The notes: generated by a model not told the origin, from the letters alone. A stretch of 39,731 nucleotides of DNA from Alphaproteobacteria bacterium (GCA_009694045.1 SHVY01000032.1:1-39731), one strand, 5' to 3'; shown: positions 14,552 to 23,513, counted from the first letter of the stretch. Made by a program: numbers and translations.

Positions 14552-16579
14552 ATGCGGATCGTCGACCGGCTGCCGGTCAAGGTGCGGGAGATCGAGAACG
14601 TCTGGATCCCGGTCGGCAACACCGGGCAGCGCATGGCGGCGCGCATCTGGATGCCGGAAGGGGCGGAGAAGCGTCCCCTGCCGGCGATCCTCACCTACCT
14701 GCCGTACCGCAAGCGCGATTCCACCCGCGCGGGCGACGATCCCATGCACCGCTACTTCGCCGGCCACGGCTACGTCTGCCTCAGGGTGGACATGCGCGGC
14801 TCGGGCGATGCCGACGGCCTGATGGACGACGAGTACGCGGCGCAAGAGCTGAACGACGGCAAGGAACTGATCCGGTGGATCGCGGCGCAGCCGTGGTGCA
14901 GCGGCAAGGTCGGCATGATCGGCAGCTCGTGGGGCGGGTTCAACGGGCTGCAAGTCGCCGCCCTGCGGCCGCCCGCCCTGGCCGCGATCATCACCAACTG
15001 CTCGACCGACGACCGCTATACCGACGACATGCACTACATGGGCGGCTGCCTGCTGAACGACACCATGGATTGGGGCTCGTCGTTCTTCACCCGTCTGCAC
15101 CGGCCGCCGGACCCGGAAATCTCGGGCCCCGACTGGCGCAGGAAGTGGCAGGAGCGGCTGGATCAACTGGCACTTCCCCTGGCGACCTGGATTCGTCACC
15201 AGCGCCGCGACGCCTACTGGAAGCATGGCTCGGTCAACCAGGACTACGCGGCGATCCAGTGCCCGGTGTTCGCCACCGGCGGCTGGATGGACGGGTACTC
15301 CAACGCGATTCACCGGCTGCTCGCCAACCTCTCGGTGCCGCGCCTGGGGTTGATCGGCGCCTGGGCCCACAAGTACGGGCACCAGGGGCTGCCCCGCCCT
15401 GCCATGGGATACCTGCAGGAGTGCCTGCGCTGGTGGGACTACTGGCTTAAGGGCATCGAGACCGGGATCATGAAGGAGCCGATGCTGCGTGCCTACATGC
15501 AGGAGGCGGTGCCGCCCCAGGGCGACTACGCGGAATGCCCCGGCCGCTGGGTGGCTGAGCCTATTTGGCCTGCGCCGACGATCAAGCCGAAGCGGTTCTT
15601 TCTCAATCTCAGCGGCACCCTGGGCACGCGGGCGGGCAGGACGGTGGCGCTTGCCCACGTTTCGGAGCAGACGATCGGGCTGGCCGGCGGCGAGTGGTGC
15701 CCGCATGGGATCGGCGGCTACGGCCCGCAATACCCCACCGACCAGCGCGAGGATGACGTCCGCAGCCTGGTGTTCGAAACCGCGCCGTTGGATCGACCGG
15801 TCGAGATTCTAGGACAGCCGAAGGTCACGTTGGCGCTCACCGTCGATCGGCCGGTGGCGTATGTGGCGGTGCGATTGAACGACGTGTTCCCCGACGGCCG
15901 GGTCAGCCGCGCGACCTACGGTGTGCTGAACCTCACGCACCGCGAATCCCACGAGACGCCGAAGCCGATGCCCGTCGGTCGGCGCGTGACGGTGACCGTG
16001 CCCCTCAACGACATCGCTTACGGCTTCCGCGCGGGCCACCGGATCCGACTGGCGATCTCCACGACCTACTGGCCCATGGTCTGGCCGGCACCGGAGGTCG
16101 TGACCCTCAAACTCGCGACCGGGCTCAGCAGCCTGGAGCTGCCGGTGCGGCCGCGCCGGCCAAGCGACCGCAAGATCACGTTCAAGGCGCCGGAGCAGGG
16201 GCGACCGATGGCGAAGACCGTGGTGGAGCCACCGTCGTTCCACCGCATCATCGAACGCGACGTGGGCAAGGGAACCGTGACGGTTCGAGCCGAGGAGAAC
16301 GACGGCAGCGCCATCATCGCCGACACCGGGGTGGAGATCGGGCGCTGGGTGAAGGAGACCCTCCGCATCACCGAGGGCGATCCCGCGAGCGCCGAAACCG
16401 AGATGGGCAGCATCTTCACCTACGGGAAGGGTGCCTGGCGCACCAAGGTTCACGGCCGCTGTCGGCTCACGGCGACCAAGGATACCTGGCTGTTGTCCGC
16501 CGACCTCGACGCCTGGGAGGGCGAGACGAAGATCTTCAGCCGGCACCTGGACGTGCCGATCAAGCGGGATCTCGTCTAG
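14552..16579 (+). CDS. CocE/NonD family alpha/beta hydrolase, copy 2 of 2
   Basis: The 675-residue protein is a full-length paralogue of the preceding gene. It shares VKVREIEN, PYRKRD, HGYxCxRVDMRGSGD, CSTDDRY and KRDL at the C-terminus. Its nucleophile motif is GSSWGG (S126), the acid lies in GGWMDGYSN and the histidine in GAWAHKYGH. TAGGAGGGCGACT places a strong ribosome-binding site right after the previous stop, so both are co-translated. Two full-length copies side by side suggest related substrates or a heterodimer. It ends one base before the convergent glutathione-transferase gene, so transcription of this operon must stop at or inside that gene. No terminator hairpin was seen there. 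Confidence 0.92.
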   Translation: MRIVDRLPVKVREIENVWIPVGNTGQRMAARIWMPEGAEKRPLPAILTYLPYRKRDSTRAGDDPMHRYFAGHGYVCLRVDMRGSGDADGLMDDEYAAQELNDGKELIRWIAAQPWCSGKVGMIGSSWGGFNGLQVAALRPPALAAIITNCSTDDRYTDDMHYMGGCLLNDTMDWGSSFFTRLHRPPDPEISGPDWRRKWQERLDQLALPLATWIRHQRRDAYWKHGSVNQDYAAIQCPVFATGGWMDGYSNAIHRLLANLSVPRLGLIGAWAHKYGHQGLPRPAMGYLQECLRWWDYWLKGIETGIMKEPMLRAYMQEAVPPQGDYAECPGRWVAEPIWPAPTIKPKRFFLNLSGTLGTRAGRTVALAHVSEQTIGLAGGEWCPHGIGGYGPQYPTDQREDDVRSLVFETAPLDRPVEILGQPKVTLALTVDRPVAYVAVRLNDVFPDGRVSRATYGVLNLTHRESHETPKPMPVGRRVTVTVPLNDIAYGFRAGHRIRLAISTTYWPMVWPAPEVVTLKLATGLSSLELPVRPRRPSDRKITFKAPEQGRPMAKTVVEPPSFHRIIERDVGKGTVTVRAEENDGSAIIADTGVEIGRWVKETLRITEGDPASAETEMGSIFTYGKGAWRTKVHGRCRLTATKDTWLLSADLDAWEGETKIFSRHLDVPIKRDLV

Positions 16580-16580
16580 A

Positions 16581-17273
16581 TCAGCGCCGCTGGTACTGCG
16601 CCTTGCCGAACAGGACCTCGCGGGCCTTCTTGTCCATCGGGCCTTCGCGGCGGCGGTCGGCCAGGACCTTGATGCCGCGCTGCACGGCGGGGCGCGCCTC
16701 GATCGCCTCGAACCAGCGCTTGACGTTGGGGAAGTTGGCGAGCTTCTGGCCCTGGCCTTCCCAGGACCGGGTCCACGGCCAGCACGCCATGTCGGCAATC
16801 GAATAGTCGCCGGCGAGGAACGCGGCCTCGCCGAGGCGCCGATCCATCACGCCATAGATGCGCGCGGCTTCGTTGGTGTAGCGATCGACGGCGTAGGCGA
16901 TCTTCTCCGGCGCATAGTTGCGGAAGTGATGGGTCTGGCCGAACATCGGCCCGACCGAACCCATCTGGAACATCAGCCACTGGATGACGGTGTAACGGCC
17001 GGCCGTGTCCGTTGGCATGAATTGGCCGGTCTTCTCGGCCAGGTACATCAGGATCGCGCCGGATTCGAACAGCGGGTAGGGCTTGCCGCCGGGACCGTCG
17101 CGATCGACGATCGCCGGCATCTTGTTGTTCGGGCTGATGCGCAGGAAGTCGGGCGTGAACTGATCGCCGCGCCCGATGTCGATCGGGATGACGGTATAGG
17201 GCAGTCCCGTCTCCTCCAGCATGATGTGGACTTTGTGTCCGTTCGGCGTGGGCCACGTGTACAGGTCGATCAT
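16581..17273 (-). CDS. glutathione S-transferase family protein (YfcG/Nu-class-like)
   Basis: The 230-residue protein has an N-terminal thioredoxin-like domain (MIDLYTWPTPNGHKV, later NNKMPAIVD and ESGAILMYLAEKTG) and an all-helical C-terminal domain with YSIADMACWPW. TPNGHKV and the ESGAI glutathione-binding segment are typical of YfcG/YghU-type transferases, which have disulfide reductase activity with glutathione. GAGGAG eight bases upstream supports the ATG at 17273, which overlaps the DMT transporter stop by four bases. It is the last gene of a three-gene minus-strand operon with a transporter and an ATP-grasp protein. Longer upstream frames only run over the transporter in another frame. 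Confidence 0.92.
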   Translation of the reverse strand: MIDLYTWPTPNGHKVHIMLEETGLPYTVIPIDIGRGDQFTPDFLRISPNNKMPAIVDRDGPGGKPYPLFESGAILMYLAEKTGQFMPTDTAGRYTVIQWLMFQMGSVGPMFGQTHHFRNYAPEKIAYAVDRYTNEAARIYGVMDRRLGEAAFLAGDYSIADMACWPWTRSWEGQGQKLANFPNVKRWFEAIEARPAVQRGIKVLADRRREGPMDKKAREVLFGKAQYQRR

Positions 17274-18175
17274 GGGAGAGCTCCTCGCTTGCTCCGGTTG
17301 GCTAGGGTCTCGTGGCGGACGATGTAGAGGCCGCTGGCGATCACGACCGCCGCGCCGCACAGGACAGCGACGGTCGGGAAGTGGCCGAAAAATACCAAGC
17401 CGCAGATGGTCGCCCACACGAGATGGAGGTAGTCGAACGGCGCCGTGACCGACACGGGGGCGAAGCGGTAGGCCTGGGTCATGAGGAACTGGGCCACCCC
17501 GCCGGTCAGGCCGGTGACCGCCATGATGGCCACGTCGATCGGGTCTGGCGGCACCCAGACGAAGGGCTGGGCCGCGCCACTGAACAGCAGGAACGCCACG
17601 AGGGTATAACAGACGACGACGGCGCTCTTTTCTCTGCCGCTCAGGTAGCGGACGATGATCGCCGACACCGAATAGAAGAACGCGGCGGCGAGGGCGAAGG
17701 CCGCGGCGATCTGGAACGTCCCGTCGCCCGGATGGACGATGAAGAGAACGCCCAGGAACCCGACGATCACCGCGCCCCAGCGATGCAGTCCTACTCGCTC
17801 CTTGAGGATCGGCACGGACAGGGCGGTGAGGATCAGGGGCGCCGCGAAGGAGATTGCCGAGGCATCGGCCAGGGGCATCTTCGAGATCGCGTAGAAGTAC
17901 GAGGAGAACGCGGCGAACCCGATGCAGCCCCGCACCATGAGGTAGGGGGCGCTGCGGGTGATGAGGAGCCGCGGCCCGCCCGCCCGCATGAGGAAGATGG
18001 CCGCCGGGATGAACGCGAACCAGGTGCGGATGAACACCAGCTGGAAGATGCTGTAGTCGGCCGCGAGGAACTTGAAGACGACTTCCTGGCTGGAAAAGAT
18101 CAGGGTCGCCCCGAGCGAGCAGGCGATGCCCTTGAGCGGTTCATTGAGCCGCACCGCAACCCGCGCGGAGGTCAT
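17270..18175 (-). CDS. DMT family (EamA) transporter
   Basis: The 301-residue membrane protein has ten hydrophobic segments in two EamA repeats. It includes ACSLGATLIFSSQEVVFKF, PLADASAISFAAPLI and the second-repeat AYRFAPVSVTAPFDY, patterns shared with SAM/RhaT-like DMT carriers. It is only distantly similar to the three-copy EamA family at 9771-12488, so it is not part of that expansion. Its ATG overlaps the stop of the ATP-grasp gene (ATGA) and its stop overlaps the transferase start, so all three genes are translationally coupled. It might export the product made by the ATP-grasp enzyme; this is inference from gene order only. Confidence 0.9.
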   Translation of the reverse strand: MTSARVAVRLNEPLKGIACSLGATLIFSSQEVVFKFLAADYSIFQLVFIRTWFAFIPAAIFLMRAGGPRLLITRSAPYLMVRGCIGFAAFSSYFYAISKMPLADASAISFAAPLILTALSVPILKERVGLHRWGAVIVGFLGVLFIVHPGDGTFQIAAAFALAAAFFYSVSAIIVRYLSGREKSAVVVCYTLVAFLLFSGAAQPFVWVPPDPIDVAIMAVTGLTGGVAQFLMTQAYRFAPVSVTAPFDYLHLVWATICGLVFFGHFPTVAVLCGAAVVIASGLYIVRHETLANRSKRGALP

Positions 18176-19287
18176 CGACCCCGCTTCTCAAGGATCGCGC
18201 GGAGCCGATCGTTCATGATGCCCCGGCCCATGGCCCGCTGCCACAGGGACACGTCGCCGGCCGAGTTGAGTTCGACGAACACCGGGCCGTGGGGCGTCAC
18301 CGCGATATCCCATGCCTGGTACGGCAGCAGGGGAAACGCGAGGGCGGCCCGCCGTACCAGCCCGATCAGATCGTGCCACCGGGGAATCGCGAAGCCAATC
18401 AGACGGGCGCCGGTATCGGGGTGGGTCTCGAATTCACGTTCGTCGGGACCGGAGCCGCCGACCACGCGGGTCACGACTCCCGTGTCGGGATCCAAGGCGC
18501 CGAGCAGATTGCCGCTGAGGTGGAAGTTATCGGCCATGTTGGCGCCGCAAGTGATCTTCCACAGCACGCCGAGAATGGTCGGCGTGTTGTCCTCGCGCAG
18601 GACGTAGACGCGAATGGTGCCAAGCCGATCGCCACACACCGCCACCATGTCGGGGTGCGGTTGCAGGTGATCCATGAAGATGTAGCCGCGCGGCAGGAAG
18701 CTCATGATGCTGTCGATCAGCGTACCGATGGGGATGCGGCGACCGCCGGTGAGCAGGAGGTGGGATCCTTCGCGCCCCTGGAGCGAGGCGACGCCGAGAG
18801 CGTTGGACTTGCCGAGCGGCTTGCCGAACATCGGAAATGTCGCGTGACTCTGCAGATAGGCTTCGATCTCGGTTCGATCGTGCAGCGTCGGCACGTCACC
18901 GAAGGTGCGGAAAGCGTGGATCAAGGCCCGCGTGGCAGGCGTGGGGAAGCCAAGCCCCTTGAGGTAACCGTAGGTCACCAACTTGTCGTCGCCGAGGATG
19001 CCGGCCCGCATGCTGTTGAGCGCGAGCACGATCCGGCGCCGTCCGCGGTGGCCGATGAAAAGGCGACACTCGGCCTCGGTGCGGCGGTCGCGGTCGTACA
19101 GGTGGTAGTAGTAGTACTCCAGCGGCGTGACCCGACCGGTCGCACGGGCATAGCGGACGATCCCGGCGATCTGACCGAAGTACCCTTGGATTCCCGATCG
19201 GCGGACCTCGGCGACCCAGCGCGCGACCGACGGGGCCGTGGCCGGCATCGGCAGGCTGGTCATGATCAGGCTTTTCGGCTGACTCAC
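18172..19287 (-). CDS. sugar-transfer-associated ATP-grasp domain protein (ATPgrasp_ST-like)
   Basis: The protein is about 371 residues. After an N-terminal region rich in Tyr and Arg (PLEYYYYHLYDRDRR) it shows ATP-grasp features: FPMFGKPLGKSNALGV, a hydrophobic strand YIFMDHLQPH, GTIRVYVL, and a late AWDIAVTPHGPVFVELNSAGD carrying the acidic metal ligands. This matches the sugar-transfer-associated ATP-grasp family, whose members are predicted to ligate a carboxylate to an amine, often in polysaccharide or secondary-metabolite clusters. The exact reaction is unknown. I chose the GTG at 19287, preceded by GGGGGAGC; ATGs at 19263 and 19248 are alternatives. It is the first gene of the operon with the DMT transporter and the transferase. 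Confidence 0.85.
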   Translation of the reverse strand: MSQPKSLIMTSLPMPATAPSVARWVAEVRRSGIQGYFGQIAGIVRYARATGRVTPLEYYYYHLYDRDRRTEAECRLFIGHRGRRRIVLALNSMRAGILGDDKLVTYGYLKGLGFPTPATRALIHAFRTFGDVPTLHDRTEIEAYLQSHATFPMFGKPLGKSNALGVASLQGREGSHLLLTGGRRIPIGTLIDSIMSFLPRGYIFMDHLQPHPDMVAVCGDRLGTIRVYVLREDNTPTILGVLWKITCGANMADNFHLSGNLLGALDPDTGVVTRVVGGSGPDEREFETHPDTGARLIGFAIPRWHDLIGLVRRAALAFPLLPYQAWDIAVTPHGPVFVELNSAGDVSLWQRAMGRGIMNDRLRAILEKRGR

Positions 19288-19477
19288 GCACGCTCCCCCG
19301 GGGACGGGCCGAGAGTGTCGGTCGCGGCCGCCACGAACGTCAAGCGCAAGGCGGCGGCGACTCTTGCGAAATAATGGACAGGCCACGACCGCTCCATCAC
19401 AATCGGCCTAATCACCACGGCCCGTGCAAGGGCCGGGGCGCGGCAAGGCGCGCAAAGTTAGGGGGGGGGTGCGGATC

Positions 19478-20491
19478 GTGACAGCGTTCATCCTCAAGCG
19501 GCTGGGCTTCATGGCGTTGACCATGCTGGTCTCGTCATTCCTGGTCTTCGCCGTGAACGAGTTTTCGCCGGGCAACGTCGCCAGCAAGACGTTGGGACCC
19601 TACGCAAGCGCCGCGCAGAAGCAGATCCTGTTCGAGAAGCTGCAGCTCGACGACCCGCTTCTGGTCCGCTACGTGCGCTGGGTGGCGGTGCTGTCGGGCG
19701 TCATCGAGGATCCCCTCGGGGATCCGGAACTGAACCTGGGTTTCAATGATTCGCGGGGCCACCAGTACTTCGGCAACCTGGGCTACTCGACCCTCTACAA
19801 GGAGCCGGTCAACGACATCATCTGGAATCGTCTGGGGAACACCCTGCTGCTGGCATCCCTCGCATTCGCCATCATCCTGCCGCTCTCGATGCTGTTCGGC
19901 GTGCTGTCGGGCATGCGCGAAGGCAGCCCGTTGGACCGGGGGCTCTCGATCACCGGGATCACCCTCACGTCGATCCCCGAGTTTGCATCGGGCGTCATGC
20001 TTGTCGCCGTGTTCGTCGTTTGGCTCGAATGGCTCCCCGGAACGACGCCGCTTCTCGATCTGCCGGAATGGAGTATCGCCGAGCAGCTCGTGCTGCCGGT
20101 CCTCGTGTTGGTGCTCTACGACTTCGGGTATGTCGCGCGCATGATCCGGGGCTCGATGGTCGAGGTGATGACGAAGCCCTACATCCGCACGGCGATCCTG
20201 AAGGGGCTCCCCTATCGCCGGGTGATTCTCAAGCATGCGTTGCGCAACGCGATGATCGCGCCGTTCACCGTGATCCTCCTGCAGATCAACTTCCTGATCA
20301 CCGGCGTGGTGGTGACCGAGGTGGTGTTCGCCTATCCCGGGTTCGGCCGCATGCTGCTGGATGCGGCCTTGTTCGGTGACATCACGACGGTCGAAGCGGC
20401 GACCATCGTCGCCCTGTTCATCGCCGTGACGACGCAACTCGTGGGCGATATCGGGTACATGTACTTGAACCCCCGCATCCGGTTCACCTGA
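19478..20491 (+). CDS. ABC transporter permease, dipeptide/oligopeptide type (DppB-like)
   Basis: The protein is about 337 residues. It has an N-terminal membrane helix (LKRLGFMALTMLVSSFLVFAV), a periplasmic loop with SPGNVAS, and five further helices. The cytoplasmic coupling region is EVMTKPYIRTAILKGLPYRRVILKHALRNA (EAA loop), followed by VVTEVVFAYPGFGRML, all typical of DppB/OppB. It starts at a GTG, either 19478 or 19469, immediately after a run of nine G residues that also serves as the ribosome-binding site. The loop between helix 1 and 2 is longer than usual. With the next two genes it forms an importer of the peptide/nickel/opine class. Confidence 0.9.
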   Translation: MTAFILKRLGFMALTMLVSSFLVFAVNEFSPGNVASKTLGPYASAAQKQILFEKLQLDDPLLVRYVRWVAVLSGVIEDPLGDPELNLGFNDSRGHQYFGNLGYSTLYKEPVNDIIWNRLGNTLLLASLAFAIILPLSMLFGVLSGMREGSPLDRGLSITGITLTSIPEFASGVMLVAVFVVWLEWLPGTTPLLDLPEWSIAEQLVLPVLVLVLYDFGYVARMIRGSMVEVMTKPYIRTAILKGLPYRRVILKHALRNAMIAPFTVILLQINFLITGVVVTEVVFAYPGFGRMLLDAALFGDITTVEAATIVALFIAVTTQLVGDIGYMYLNPRIRFT

Positions 20492-20502
20492 GGCGATACA
20501 GC

Positions 20503-21405
20503 ATGGCGGATCAGATGACGCTTCAAGGTCAGACCGAAGCCAAGGTCCAGGAGGCGCGGCCGAGCTTCGTTCGCCGTTGGCTCGCGACGATCGGGCTCCT
20601 GCGCGAATCCAAGGTGGCGATCATCGGAGTATCCCTGGTTCTGTTCTGGGTCCTGGCCGCCCTGTTCGCACCCGTCGTGGCACGTTACGACCCCAATGCC
20701 CAGGATTTCGCCGCGCTCGCCGACCCGCTGCCGCTCGGCGACGCGCATCTGCTGGGGACCGACCATCTTGGCCGTGACATGCTGTCGCGCCTGGTGTGGG
20801 GCGCGCGCACGGTCCTGACCGTCGCGCCGATCGCGGTGTTCGTGGCTTACGTGTTCGGCTGCGCCATCGGGATGCTGGCAGGGTACTATCGCGGCTGGGT
20901 GGACACGCTCATCAGTCGTGTGTCGGATATCATCCTCTCGTTTCCCGTCCTCATCCTCTACATCATCCTGATCACGACGGTCGGGCCGTCCGCGTTCAAC
21001 ATCGTGGTCGCGGTGACGCTCGCTTTCGCCCCCGGCATCGGCCGCATCGTACGCGGCCTGGCGCTCGAACTCAGGACGAACGAGTACGTGGCGGCGGCGC
21101 AGATCCGTGGTGAAACGGGCTTCTACATCATGCTGATCGAGCTCTTGCCCAATGCCCGGGGCCCGCTGATCGTCGATGCCTGCCTGCGGCTCGGCTACAC
21201 CATCATCACCATCGGGGTGCTTGGCTTTCTCGGACTCGGTCTGCCACCGCCCGATCCGGATTGGGGCGGCATGGTGCGCGAGACGACGACGCTGATGACG
21301 ATCTTTCCTCATATGGCAGTGATGCCGTCGGTGGCGCTGTGCAGCTTGGTCATCGGGTTCAACCTCTTGGCGGACGGGCTCCGCGAAATCTCGTTGAGGG
21401 ACTGA
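20503..21405 (+). CDS. ABC transporter permease, dipeptide/oligopeptide type (DppC-like)
   Basis: The 300-residue membrane protein has an N-terminal cytoplasmic tail followed by a first helix (VAIIGVSLVLFWVLAALFAP). It carries the DppC hallmark HLLGTDHLGRDMLSRLVWGAR, FPVLILYIIL, the EAA-loop region LRTNEYVAAAQIRGE, and GLGLPPPDPDWGGMV near the C-terminus. It pairs with the DppB-like permease 11 bases upstream. Its stop overlaps the ATG of the fused ATPase (TGATG at 21403-21407), so ATPase and permease synthesis are coupled. Family members import peptides, nickel, glutathione or opines; the substrate is unknown here. Confidence 0.93.
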   Translation: MADQMTLQGQTEAKVQEARPSFVRRWLATIGLLRESKVAIIGVSLVLFWVLAALFAPVVARYDPNAQDFAALADPLPLGDAHLLGTDHLGRDMLSRLVWGARTVLTVAPIAVFVAYVFGCAIGMLAGYYRGWVDTLISRVSDIILSFPVLILYIILITTVGPSAFNIVVAVTLAFAPGIGRIVRGLALELRTNEYVAAAQIRGETGFYIMLIELLPNARGPLIVDACLRLGYTIITIGVLGFLGLGLPPPDPDWGGMVRETTTLMTIFPHMAVMPSVALCSLVIGFNLLADGLREISLRD

Positions 21406-23513
21406 TGGCTCAGGGCAATGGCGTGGCGACCACCGGGGCCGGCGACGCGCCAGTCCTGCAGATCGAGAACCTGGGAATTTCCTACTTCATCCGGGCCGGC
21501 GAGATTCCCGCGGTGCCCAACTTTTCCCTGACGGTGCGGCGTGGGGAGAGTTACGGGTTGGTCGGCGAATCCGGCTGCGGCAAATCGACCGTCGCCATGG
21601 CGATCATGCGCTACCTCGGCACCGCGGGGCGGATCGTTCGCGGCCGCATCCTGTTCGAAGGCCGCGATATGACGACGCTGAGCGAGGACGAGCTGCGCAA
21701 GATCCGCGGCTCGCGCATCGCCATGGTGTACCAGGAGCCGTTCAGCGCCCTCAATCCATGCATGACCGTTGGCCGGCAGCTCATGGAAGTCCCGATGGTC
21801 CATGAGGGGGTCAACGACGCCGAGGCCTACGAGCGGTCGCTCAAGATTCTCCGCGACGTCAACATGCCCGATCCCGGTACGGTCATGAGCCGCTACCCCC
21901 ACCAGATCTCGGGCGGCCAGCAGCAGCGCGTCGTCATCGGCATGGCGATGTTGACCAATCCCTCGCTCCTGCTCCTGGACGAGCCGACGACGGCGCTGGA
22001 CGTGACCATCGAGGCGGCGGTGCTCGACTTGATCGCTGAACTGCGCCAGCGCTATGGCACGGCGTTGTTGTACATCTCCCACAACCTCGGCGTGATCCGA
22101 AAGGTCTGCGATCGTGTCGGCGTCATGTACTCGGGCGAATTGGTCGAGGAGGGGACGATCGACGAGATCTTCTCGCGACCCCGTCACCCGTACACTTTCG
22201 GCTTATTCAATTGCATCCCGACGATTGGCGCGGACAAGCGGGCTCGGTCTCTCATCCCCATCCCGGGGCAGGTGTCGCTTCCCCATCAGCGCCCGCCGGG
22301 ATGCGTGTTCGCGCCCCGCTGCGACCATGCCAAGCCGGGGTTGTGCGACGTCGGGGCGGTACCGTACGAGAGGTTGCCGGGGAGTGAGAGTCACGGCATC
22401 CGCTGCCGGCGGTGGTCAGAGATCGAATTGAAGACCCAGACCCGGACCCGTGCGCCGGAATCGGCCGAGGCGGCCTTGCCGGTGCTCGAAGTCCGCGACA
22501 TGAGCAAGTTTTACGAACTCCGGGATTCCTCGATCCGGGCCATGCTCATGGGCGGCGTGCGGCGAAACGTGAAGGCCAACGAACTGATCAGTTTCGATGC
22601 GCTCAAGGCCCGGACGGTCGCGATCGTCGGCGAATCCGGCTGCGGCAAGTCGACGTTCGCCAAGGTTCTGACCGGCCTGGAACAGGCGACGGCGGGCGAG
22701 ATCATGCTGAACGGCAAGAACATCGCCATCATTCCGGTGGAGAAGCGGCAAACGGAGTTGATCCGCGCCCTGCAGATGGTGTTCCAAAATCCGGACGGTA
22801 CCCTTAATCCCAGCCATACGGTCGGATCCGCGATCGGCCGGGTGATCCGCAAATTCGGTATTGAGACCGAGGGCCCCAAGGTACGCGCCCGGGTCGCCGA
22901 GATGCTGGACATCGTGCGGCTGCCGGCCGCGTTCGCCGGGCGCAAGCCACGCCAGCTTTCCGGTGGTCAAAAGCAGCGGATCGCGGTCGCCCGCGCCTTT
23001 GCCGGCCGGCCCGAAATCGTCATCGCCGACGAGCCGGTGTCGGCCCTCGACGTGTCGGTCCAGGCGGCCGTCATCAATCTGCTGATGGAAGTTCAGGAGC
23101 GGTACGGCACGACGCTGCTGTTCATCAGCCACGACCTGGGCGTGGTCCGTTACCTCGCCGATCACATCGTCGTCATGTACCTGGGCCAGGTCATGGAGGC
23201 GGGACCGGCTGCGGCGGTGTTCCAACCACCGTACCATCCCTACACCGAGGCCCTGCTTTCGGCGGTGCCCATCGCCGATCCGACCATCAAGCAGCAGCGG
23301 GTGCGGTTGACGGGCGAGCTTCCGAGCATCATCGATCCCCCGAAGGGATGTCGATTCTGCACCCGTTGCCCACGCCGGATCGGCAGCATCTGCGACTCGA
23401 CGCCGCCGCCGGAGCAGGACGTGGCGCCCGGTCATCGCATTCGCTGCCACATTCCGGCGGCGGAGCTGCGTCTGATTCCGCCGGTCTTCACCCAGGTGAC
23501 GGCAGCGGAATAG
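21405..23513 (+). CDS. fused ABC transporter ATPase (DppD-DppF type, two nucleotide-binding domains)
   Basis: The 702-residue protein contains two complete ABC ATPases in one chain. The first has Walker A GESGCGKST at 54-62, signature SGGQQQR and Walker B LLLLDEPTTALD. The second has another GESGCGKST, LSGGQKQR and IVIADEPVSALD. Each is followed by an oligopeptide-transporter C-terminal region with a cysteine motif (GCVFAPRC and GCRFCTRCP), the kind of motif that binds an Fe-S cluster in some Dpp/Opp ATPases. The fusion supplies both nucleotide-binding domains for the two permeases upstream. The start at 21405 overlaps the permease stop. No substrate-binding protein gene follows; the next gene is on the opposite strand. 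Confidence 0.94.
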   Translation: MAQGNGVATTGAGDAPVLQIENLGISYFIRAGEIPAVPNFSLTVRRGESYGLVGESGCGKSTVAMAIMRYLGTAGRIVRGRILFEGRDMTTLSEDELRKIRGSRIAMVYQEPFSALNPCMTVGRQLMEVPMVHEGVNDAEAYERSLKILRDVNMPDPGTVMSRYPHQISGGQQQRVVIGMAMLTNPSLLLLDEPTTALDVTIEAAVLDLIAELRQRYGTALLYISHNLGVIRKVCDRVGVMYSGELVEEGTIDEIFSRPRHPYTFGLFNCIPTIGADKRARSLIPIPGQVSLPHQRPPGCVFAPRCDHAKPGLCDVGAVPYERLPGSESHGIRCRRWSEIELKTQTRTRAPESAEAALPVLEVRDMSKFYELRDSSIRAMLMGGVRRNVKANELISFDALKARTVAIVGESGCGKSTFAKVLTGLEQATAGEIMLNGKNIAIIPVEKRQTELIRALQMVFQNPDGTLNPSHTVGSAIGRVIRKFGIETEGPKVRARVAEMLDIVRLPAAFAGRKPRQLSGGQKQRIAVARAFAGRPEIVIADEPVSALDVSVQAAVINLLMEVQERYGTTLLFISHDLGVVRYLADHIVVMYLGQVMEAGPAAAVFQPPYHPYTEALLSAVPIADPTIKQQRVRLTGELPSIIDPPKGCRFCTRCPRRIGSICDSTPPPEQDVAPGHRIRCHIPAAELRLIPPVFTQVTAAE

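Noticed and set aside
16570-16590. Terminator between the convergent CocE and transferase genes
   Set aside because: Only one base separates the stop codons, and there is no hairpin with a T-tract on either strand.
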